A stretch of DNA of 64,000 nucleotides from Cylindrodendrum hubeiense (lineage: Eukaryota > Ascomycota > Sordariomycetes > Hypocreales > Nectriaceae), in NCBI GenBank assembly GCA_014621425.1, contig JAANBB010000004.1, positions 186,001-250,000 on the forward strand, written 5' to 3'. The position numbers and the translations under genes were made by a program. Positions 55,992 to 64,000 of this stretch are shown here, one piece after another; position 1 is the stretch's first letter, and each line of letters opens with the position of its first letter. The notes under the pieces are model-generated. The model saw only the letters and a program-made list of their open reading frames with translations, ran no database searches and was not told the DNA's origin.

Positions 55992-56563
55992 GAACCCTCG
56001 CCTAGAACCCCCAGAAGTTGCAGTTATAGCTATCTCAGCCCCAAATCCCTTAAAAATACATTCCTTTCCCCTTTTTCTTTATTTTCTTTATTCTTTGGCG
56101 TTGTCAGAAGGTATGGTCGCAAGCCCGGCTTGAAGACGCGCCGCGCTGCACAGCAGCTGCGAACGCGGTTTCCCCCTGGTTCCCCTAAAAATCGGATGCT
56201 ATTGCAGTCGTCGGGCTGCGCCCTGGATATCCGCTGACGGATGCCGGGCTCGAAATAATAGGTCAAATAGGGCCGCTTAATTGTTAGATGGAAGAGGAAG
56301 AAGGATCGCAATCTCGGCTCGTGGAGGGATGTAATTAAACCTAGACGTGACCCGGACTGCGGGTCCGAGCCACGGGCCCAGCGGGCCCGTGGCCCCGGCC
56401 CCGGGTCGGTCTTAGCAAGCCGTCGGCTCCGGCCGAAGCTAGCTACCCTGTACCTAGGCTCCCTTTAGCTGTCGACTCCAGCCTAGCACGTCGTCTTGCC
56501 CTTAAGGGATTCTGTGGACATCTAGATGTCTTCACGACGGTAATAATACAACAACAACAACAA

Positions 56564-56581
56564 CTACAATCAGAACAACAA
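56564..56581 (+). repeat. Right 18-bp target-site duplication of the LINE
   Basis: Exact second copy of CTACAATCAGAACAACAA. The BTB reading frame resumes here in the same phase. Confidence 0.92.
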
Positions 56582-57811
56582 CCTTTACCTCAAGGATGTG
56601 TCTTCGGACGTAGGCCATATCCTGGTTCACTTTCTCGACATAGGCAAATATCAGTGTCTAAAGCCGAGAGGGCAATCTTCCCAGGACAAAAACATTGCTG
56701 AGTTCGGGACAAGCCTTCAAGTGGTTTCCGTAGCGTGTGTCTATCAACTGCCTGTTCTTCGTGCTCTGGCGATCGGAGAAGTCCAGAGACTTGGAGATTG
56801 CCTTAGCTTGCCTTGCCTTACGGATGTCCTAAATGAAGTGCATCCCTCCCTCAGCAACGTAGATGAGTGGTTGAAGACTTACTTCGAGTCTCGAACTCGA
56901 TCTGAGCTCAGCGCCCTTGACAGACATAAGGCAGATTCGCTTCTGCGTGAAATTGGGCACGCCACAACCATTAATAGGTTGTTACTGAGGGCTGTTATTA
57001 ACAGGGAGATGGAGGAAATAGAAGTGCTTACCGAGAAGGAGGAGATACCAGCTGAACAATGGATACCTACTGAAGAGGATTCATACCCCGAAGAGAAGAT
57101 ACCGGCCGAAGAGTGCATACCTGCTGAAGAGGAGGAACCTTTTGAAGACAACTGGCCAGTAGAAGACATCCCACCAGCAGAAGACGACGTGCCAACTGAA
57201 GACACCCCGCCAGCAGAAGACACCCCGCCAACAGAATACGCCGTATCAGCTGCAGAGGAGATACCAGCTGAAGAAAGCTGACCAGCTGAAGAAAGCTGGC
57301 CAGCAGAAAATGCCGATTATGAAGTGACAAATGAAGACCTCCCGGAGACAGGGCCTTCTGCGGAATCAGCTGTGGAAGATTCTCTAGTCGAGGGCTGCAC
57401 GAATTCCGGACATGGCGACGACAACGCCCCATACAGGACTACTTTTGACTGGTCTTCTGGCCAAGTCCCTGACTTTTCAAATCTTCTTCATCGTGTGACA
57501 CCCCTGCCAGGTGAGTACATTCATATATCTTGGGTGACTCAAATTTGATGAATGTACATGCAGAGCCCCCAGTTACATTTTCCAAGAAGGATAAGAAGAA
57601 GGATAAGAAGAAGGCAAAGAAGACAAAGATCGAGAGGTTGATATCCAAATCTGAAGAAGAATCATCACCTCCTCCCCCACTCTCGCTTCCTACTGAGTAT
57701 GACGAGAAAGCTGGGGAGATGATGGAAAAGACGGATGCAACGTACAGATTTCAAGCTGCTACTAGCGACTGCCCGCATTGCCATGAGAGGCCAGACAATG
57801 CTGGAGGCTAA

Positions 57812-59107
57812 AGAATGTGAGAGGCCAGTGATGTTGAGAAGGTTATAGTGCAGAGATACGTATAGCTCTGTGTCGCGCACACCATTTAAGAATATCACAC
57901 GGATTCTATAGACTAAGTCTTAGGACCTCAAGACCCGCCGTATCAGAGAATAAGAAAAACCCTAATGCTAGCAAACCTCTCTTTACGTGTAAGATCTTTC
58001 ACGAACCATCAGCTAAATAGAAGATGAGGATCAAGAGTTCCTCACATCCAATCCACCCACAAGATGCAATACTATGTGAAGGAGAGAATGGAATTGAGCC
58101 TCAAGAAATTGTAAGGTTTGCTATTGCGAAGATGTTTTGTTCATGGTGTTACGTTGTTGGTAGGATATGTTTAGTGAGGATAGAGCCCATCCGTGGGGAG
58201 TGACGCAGGAAGGAAAAGAACAAGTCATGAGAGTTACAGCGACAGCTGTGGCAAGCCGATGCAAAGAGTCATAGATATGTACCAGTAATTCAAAAATATA
58301 AAAGAAAACATGTATGTTCAATTAGTGAGAGCAAGTGCGCTGCTTTTACCACCGACTAACTGTGCCCCATTGGCGCCGTCACATTGCGTACGAGTGTGAG
58401 CCATGCCATTCTCAAAGCCCAGCACTGACTGGGGCCCTTTAAACGGTACTGCCGATGCAACAGTACAACAACTCTGCATCCTCCGTTTTGCCTCTTTCTT
58501 AGTCAAGTCGCGGAGCGCAGTGAGACTGACGGTGCATTTCGCGCGGGGAACTTTTACGTAGAGTCTATTTCCTATCAACCATAATGAATATATTGAGTAG
58601 CTATACGGGCGAAATCTTAACATCTAAACAGTCGCCAGAATCCATTCGGGCTGCGTTTAGGCTGCGTCCAGGGCCAATAATCTGTTAGACTGAGACCGGA
58701 TTTGTACAACTCCCTGATAAATCGATATCCTAGTCTTAGTCAGAGGGGGTGTGAGATTGAGATAAAAACCCCTCATAGAAAAAGAGGGGCTCGAGGCCCT
58801 CAAGGATCAATACAATCATCAGCTTTGAATCCACACTCTATTGAGCACTAAGACCATTTGATCGAATGTGCCGTACACGATCCAACATACAGGATTTGGT
58901 CGCTACCCTACTCTTGCCAAGCAATGACATGTGACCAAGACAAGGCGGCCAACGATCAGGCGAGGTTGGCGCAGGTACTGAGCCTATAAGAAGTGGTGAC
59001 CCCGATTTGAGGTATTGGAACCCCGCCAAACTTCCACCTCATCATATTCTGCCCCAACAATCTCAGGTATATCACATTCATCGGCATATGCTAGAGCAGT
59101 ACAAATC
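57812..59107. other. Intergenic region of 1.3 kb, no gene established
   Basis: 3' flank of the BTB pseudogene and promoter of the DUF4238 gene. A minus-strand frame at 58318-58623 (101 codons) has ordinary composition but no domain and no clear promoter. No repeats were recognised. Confidence 0.35.
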
Positions 59108-61375
59108 ATGGATCCTGAAAATCAAGAGTATCAGCATTTCATTCCTCAGTTCATCCTCAAAAACTTCTCTCATCCATTTATCTGCCCCCTTTCAGCCGGA
59201 CCGGGGAAGAAATGCAAAGGACATCGCCACGAGAAGAATAAATATCCTGGCGATGCAGTCGTTAACACTTTGGAATTATTTTCTGATCCATTCACCATCG
59301 TTGAATGCTCCGTGAAACGCGCTTGCGGAATGTACAATATGTATATCAACGCCACAAAGCCGTCTGGAACTCAACGTCAACTCGAAGCAAGGTTCAGCCA
59401 GATGGAAAATGATGTCAGCCAAATCTACCGCAGGGTTATCAAAGCCCATGACCGAAAGAATTCAGAAATCGTGCTTAATAGAACCGACAAGGACTTCGTG
59501 CGGAAATTCCTTTTCCTCCTCAAGTATCGCGGGCAGCAGTTTCATCAGAAGTTTAACCACGACAACTTGAAAAGCTACGAGGGATACGATAAGGAGCTTT
59601 TGCAAGAATACATGAGAAGACACAATTTCAAGCAACCGCTGGAAGTATGGCTTCACAATTTGGAGACTATCATGGACTTGGAGATGGACGCGGAGAAAGA
59701 ATGGATAGAGAGTCTCGGCCAGAAGATGTTCCCCCCTGACGCTGAATGGTTCATTGACAGTATGGGGAGCATGTATCTGGCTATTTGCACGCCTAAGAAC
59801 CGCGATGAGCGATTTATTCTTACTGATAATGCTTACAATGTCTACGAAGGACCGACAACCCACTTCGAAGACGAGAAAACTGGAAAGCAGGCAACTTTGG
59901 CGCCTTATTTTCACGAGTTTTCACCTATATCCCCAAATCTAATGCTCGTCCTCCGATACCAGTACCTCCCTGAGCCCAATGAAGATACCAATCCAGAAAT
60001 AATGAGGCATCGGAAATTCGAGAGAAATCTGTGGATTGACTCTCGGTTTGGCCCGGGGACCAAATCTATTTTAGAAGATTTGCCGGTAAGAAAGGCTAGA
60101 AACAGCTATTCAGAAACGATTGGCGGACGGTTGGTGCCAAAGTCCGGATGGAATGAGCGTTACCTCAAAGACGACAAATTCTGCTTCAGTTTCTTCCCAA
60201 TCTCTACACACTACGTTCAAATCATCAACGGCTTATTGCTTGATCACGGCTTTCATGGCTCGAGGATTGTTTTCGGCACACAAGAGCCATTTTTCAAGAC
60301 ATTGGAATGGTTCTTGCAGGAGCCTTGTGAAGTAGGGAAAGTTTTGATTGGGGAGCACAGGAGCAGCCAATTGAAATATCTTTGCGATCTGGCCGAACTC
60401 ATGACGAAGCAAGGGAGAGATTTCAAGCTAAACCTAACTGTACAGCCAACGAAATCAGTCTCCGATCTTGGACTTCGACACACTAGGGACATTTCCGGAT
60501 CACGGCTTATGGAAATGATAAGGAATGGGAGTTTGGACGAGGCATTTTACTCATTTGATGCAATCTATGCGCAACTAGGTAACGCTGTTACGACAGTAAA
60601 GACTACCAGGTGACCTAACCTTGTTTGATAGGCGGAACCCAGGCAACCCAGGCAAAAGATACAGAACAGGCCATTCTAATGTGCGTCTTCTGGGATAAGG
60701 TTGATACTTGGAGTCAAGGAGTTCCACACTCTATCAGACAGCGGAATCGTCGTCTCATAGTCGATGCATTTTGCCGCCTTTCTTGCGCCAGGTTTTGGAT
60801 GTATCTCAAAGAAATCAGATTCGTTCAGCAGATGGGAAAACGCAGCATTGCGTTCGCGGATTATCGACCCCTAAGGGATAAAAACTGGAAGGGACCGGAA
60901 GATTTTCTCGTTTACGGTTAGTGGTATTCTGAGGATAAAACTTCTTGCAACTGATGAGAAATGTTGACAGCGTATTCAAGAATTCCAACTTACGATCTCA
61001 ATGAGGCTATGTACCAGGATTTTGAGAACGATATCAGATTCAAATGGAGAATGCTTGATCACGACCATGAGTCAACAGGGCACGAATCACCGATTGAAGT
61101 GGAGAGCGGAGAAGATCTTCTCGCACATGGTAAGTCATATCATTTTAAGTCACCGCATTTTCATGGAACTGAATAAAATGTCCACAGGGTCTTCGCAAAT
61201 TCCGTCGTGTGATGCCGCCTCTAAGATAGATGATGTGCTTGAGAGTGATACGCCGGGTTTACAAGTGGAAACTCATGACCCGTTTCCTAAGATTGAACAT
61301 ATTCCTTTCTATGGTACTCGCATGATTGAGGTTTTGGTGCTGATAGGAATGGTCTTTTGGATTTGGTGTATATAA
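59108..61375 (+). CDS. DUF4238 domain protein with a C-terminal membrane segment
   Basis: Protein of 700 residues with unknown function. Exons are 59108-60578, 60632-60916, 60971-61129 and 61188-61375; introns are 53, 54 and 58 bp. Residues 8-20 (YQHFIPQFILKNF) match the start of DUF4238, whose family begins with a conserved H-x-x-P-x-x-x-L-x-x-F. Conserved downstream pieces include FVRKFLFLLKYRGQQFHQKF, MGSMYLAICTPKN and FHEFSPISPNLMLVLRYQYL. The frame from the unspliced first exon ends ten codons after the junction; splicing adds about 200 residues and ends in a hydrophobic segment (MIEVLVLIGMVFWIWCI), a possible tail anchor. The first ATG in frame is 59108; upstream is only a TTG. DUF4238 proteins occur in bacteria and fungi and their role is not established. 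Confidence 0.88.
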
Positions 61376-61799
61376 TAGGAGGGGATGCAAAGGAAGGTTG
61401 TGGTGAGGGCTGCACCCTCTCTTGGTCGAGATCATTTCTGGAGGGCCGATAACATTGTCAGATGGTTTGAGGACAATACGGGTCGAAGGTCGACGGCGGA
61501 TATCCTCGTTCTAGTCATTTCAAGCCGCTCGGTCAAGATCATCAATTTGCGACCGGACCTTCTCCCAGAATAAATCGAGGTACTCTGTGCAAACGATGTT
61601 GAAAGAGCACTCAGCTCTCAATTCAACGCTTCTGAGTTCGAGCTTGGTCGCTGTTGGTAACAGAGTTGATGTGTGCAGCTATCTTTATCTTTTGAGCGAT
61701 TACAGTTCATAAATGGCAAGCTACTCTGGGATACCAATACAAGGGACATCTTATTAAACCCCATGGTTGACATGACTCTCGCAGCAGGCGTTCTATATT
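61376..61799. other. Short intergenic region with a broken coding-like frame
   Basis: A plus frame from 61385 reads DHFWRADNIVRWFEDNTGRR and continues past a TAA at 61571-61573 with IEVLCANDVERALSSQFNAS until 61661. It may be a gene relic. I cannot name the family and do not call a gene. Confidence 0.3.
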
Positions 61800-62684
61800 T
61801 TATTGGTCATAACTAATTAAACCGTCGATTGTGCCAGCATGGAGACCTCCAGTGATTGGAATGTCCGCCGCAGTAGTAAAACGGGATGCACTACTCAGAA
61901 GGTATATAACAGCCCCTGTTAGGTCGTTCTGAGTGCTCAGTCGCTTCATGGGAGGCGCGAGCCACATTTGCTCGCCCTCCCGCTTGCTCTTTGATTCTCT
62001 CACATCTCTCGTCATATCCGAGTCTACAAACCCTGGCGAGATGGTGTTGACTCGAATGTTGTGGGGCGCCAACTCAACGGCTAGAGCTTTTGATAGCATC
62101 ATAACGCCGCCCTTGGACGCATTGTAAGCCGCCATTCGATATCCGGGCAAGCCGATATGGGCGGACTGTGAGGCAATGAGGACCATGCTGCCGCCTGAGC
62201 CTCGCTCAATCATGTGCTTTGCAACCAATTGGGCAGTGAAGAATGTGCCTCGTACCTATGTCAAATGTTAGCACCACACTCGACAAAAGTGGGAAACATG
62301 GGGTAGGCTTACGTTGATGTTCTGGATTCGTGTGAACTCATCCCAGGTTTGATCCACAAATGGTTTGTCAATGGCGATCCCCGCACATGGCACACATCCG
62401 TCAATAGATCCTAACTCCAGCAATGCCTGGGCAAATGCGGCGTTCAGGCTTGACTCTTCCGTGACGTCCGTCTGAATGTAGACGGCCTTGGCACCAAACT
62501 TCTTGCTGAGAGTGCTGAACTCGTCGACGGGTTTTGCTTGGATGTCCATGACAGCGACGTTACCCCCCATCTCGCAGATGGCCCGCGTCACAGCGAATCC
62601 AATGCCCTGGGCGCCTCCTGTGACGACGTAATTACGCTTGCCCAGGTCGAACATCGGGCGGACATCTTCGAGAGGGTCAGGCAT
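61800..62684 (-). CDS. Short-chain dehydrogenase/reductase (classical SDR)
   Basis: NAD(P)-dependent oxidoreductase of 275 residues. Minus-strand exons are 62684-62313 and 62255-61800 around a 57-bp GT-AG intron; the unspliced frame would end 14 codons after the junction. The cofactor motif TGGAQGIG is at residues 22-29, followed by DVTEESSLNAAFAQALLELG. The NAG-type motif is altered to CAG (CVPCAGIAID). The active site is S in MVLIASQSAHIG with Y-x-x-x-K in YRMAAYNASKGG, and the ISPGFVDSDMTRD segment follows. It resembles fungal polyol or sorbose reductase-type SDRs, but the substrate is uncertain. No targeting signal is visible. Confidence 0.92.
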
Positions 62685-64000
62685 GTTTGGCGATGCGGGA
62701 TGAGGCCAGAAAATGATAAGAGTACAAACTTGATTCCCCTCACGATGCCGGATCGGTTTATATCTTGGCTTGATCCTTCCACAAACTCTAATTTAATACG
62801 GTACACCAACATTGATTGGTCAACTGGTTGATCGGCCATGACCCCTGGCCAATTGCGCATGCCCATATCCGCCGCTGTCGTCGGATATCAACCCCTCGTA
62901 TCCGACAATCAATTGACTGTCAATTGTCTTGACATGGAGTCATTTCGCCGATCCACCTTATCTTTCTTCACATGACCATTGTCGCTAGGTCATCCCCGGT
63001 TCTCTTGTTTCGGCCCTGCTCATTTTAGATTAGCTCTGTGTTATTTATGTGCTAAAGGAGGCTACGCCGAGATACCCGCACCAGAGCGCCTATCACAAAG
63101 TCTAGACAAATCCGGGGAATCCTGGGGCGGCGATAAGGACTGTAGCCGACGGGCAATGACACTGTAGACAGTTGGACCCCGCACGTGCACAATCCACCAA
63201 AGTTCGGGCCGCAGTGCTTCGTTGATGCCAGATACCATTACATCGCCTTATCAATAAGGCGGATAAGGCGTTGTTGGGCTGCCTGGGGATGCGGATAGTA
63301 TGCTCCTTTGCATGGATATGCCTGCCTGCATTGTGATCACATAGCTGCCACAGGCAAATGAAGCAGTATCTAAGAACCACCCTGTCGCCAATCGGGGGAA
63401 AAATGAAGAATAAAGAAACAGAGGCATAGAAAGGGGAGACGATGATAATTGAGATGCCGTTCGATTCAAATGAGGGAATCCAGGAACCATTTCTCCAAAG
63501 TCTCATGTCTCGCACACATTATCTTTGGCCAAAACGCAGGGCATGCCATGGTTTATAGCCATGAAATCCAGATATCCTCCAAAATAAACTTGAGGAGCCT
63601 TACTGGCCGGCTGTTTCCCGCCAAGAGTGTACATAACCGATACGAGGCGAAACCGAAAAATCAGTATGCTTCTCTTAATTGCCAGGAGTCAATTCACTAC
63701 TCATATCAGCAGCACGTCACAGATAATACGCAACTTCTGAAGCGATAGTGCGTGGCCTCAGGAAATTGAGCATTGGGCATCGTATTTGGCTGGACGCTTG
63801 CCACTTCTAGCCCAAATTCGAGTCAGAACCCTCTGAGTCGAGTCCTCTAGCGCAGGGACCATGGCGGCGGGCGCACAACGGAGTCTCCGACTCAACACAG
63901 ATAGCTAGCGCTCTTGTTAGTGTTGAACTCTAACTCCAACTGACACTGTATCGGGCACAGTATCATCTTCAATAAACGGTGAAGTGAATGTCAAGCTGTG
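62685..64000. other. Terminal intergenic region, no gene seen
   Basis: Upstream promoter of the SDR gene and then 1.1 kb without a supported frame. Overlapping frames at 63102-63515 (minus) and 63449-63748 (plus) have no domain. No repeats, RNA gene or transposon end was seen before the right edge. Confidence 0.35.

Larger units (their letters stand above)
53614..56563 (+). mobile_element. 5'-truncated, decayed non-LTR retrotransposon (LINE, Tad1-like)
   Basis: A 2,950-bp insertion with no LTRs. It starts inside ORF2 and ends in a CAA-type simple-repeat tail (about 56541-56563), directly followed by the target duplication, as expected from target-primed reverse transcription. The plus-strand content is reverse transcriptase (from about 53619 to 54560), a linker, then RNase H (about 55160-55560) and a C-terminal Cys/His region. 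Stops at 54264, 54546 and 54999 and a changed catalytic box show it is dead. The endonuclease domain and ORF1 are missing. Assignment to the Tad1 group is from overall resemblance only. Confidence 0.93.
53367..57811 (+). pseudogene. BTB/POZ-domain gene, split by a LINE insertion and a nonsense codon
   Basis: Host gene read as exon 53367-53437, a 59-bp intron, exon 53497-53613, then the LINE, then continuation from 56564 through 57510, a 53-bp intron, and exon 57564-57811. Without the insert and one copy of the 18-bp duplication the frame is unbroken across the join. The first part has PYGGDLIKLFFKETGPLYV, the strand and turn that open fungal BTB domains. The second part has DVSSDVGHILVHFLDIGKY, the matching end of the BTB core, then a helical region. 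The tail is a Pro/Ala/Glu-rich repeat (about 57040-57300) and a Lys-rich stretch (KKDKKKDKKK). An in-frame TGA at 57279-57281 interrupts one repeat unit. BTB proteins mediate protein-protein contacts; this copy should not be functional as a whole. Confidence 0.88.

Noticed and set aside
53614..56563. LTR retrotransposon
   Set aside because: No long terminal repeats, integrase or protease; RT followed by RNase H, a simple-repeat tail and an 18-bp duplication mark it as a LINE.
1..64000. tRNA, rRNA genes or a secondary-metabolite backbone
   Set aside because: I looked for A/B-box pairs, rRNA-like segments, and ketosynthase, adenylation and terpene-synthase motifs and saw none; a covariance-model or profile search would be needed to exclude them fully.

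Overview
The window looks like nuclear DNA of a filamentous ascomycete (Pezizomycotina, most likely a Sordariomycete; the order is a guess). The reasons are short GT-AG introns of about 48-104 bp with CTAAC/CTGAC branch points, three Zn2Cys6 regulators, three fungal rhodopsin-type 7TM proteins, and transposon relics damaged by C-to-T and G-to-A changes of the kind repeat-induced point mutation (RIP) makes. I see no tRNA, rRNA, CRISPR array or bacterial operon. Most coordinates below come from splicing by eye; every multi-exon model listed closes in frame.

Left part (1-13.5 kb): a Zn2Cys6 regulator running off the left edge is divergent to a class II aldolase/adducin protein. An FMN 2-hydroxy-acid oxidase with a peroxisomal C-terminus follows, convergent with a mitochondrial L-2-hydroxyglutarate dehydrogenase. 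Then come a rhodopsin-type membrane protein and a secreted alpha/beta hydrolase. Three oxidation or aldol-type enzymes acting on small hydroxy acids sit together, but a shared pathway is only inference.

13.5-23 kb: a purine-rich hexamer array, a complete but inactivated pogo/Fot1-type DNA transposon (15320-17179) with TIRs and TA duplication, a secreted cysteine-containing protein, and an intronless amino-acid permease whose upstream region carries a perfect 12-bp inverted repeat centred on two GATA-factor sites.

23-36 kb: mostly gene-poor. It hides a four-exon small secreted protein with two Greek-key-like motifs (27757-28238). It also holds a flavin amine oxidase convergent with a Zn2Cys6 regulator.

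36-51 kb: a second rhodopsin-type protein, a large cPLA2/lysophospholipase-type enzyme, a small hypothetical protein, an MFS exporter divergent from a third Zn2Cys6 regulator, and a nine-exon third rhodopsin-type protein.

53-64 kb: a BTB-domain gene broken by a 2,950-bp 5'-truncated LINE flanked by a perfect 18-bp target-site duplication and, separately, by a TGG-to-TGA type nonsense codon in its repeat tail; a four-exon DUF4238 protein with a C-terminal membrane segment; and a short-chain dehydrogenase. No biosynthetic backbone enzyme (PKS, NRPS, terpene synthase) is visible, so this is not an evident secondary-metabolite cluster.
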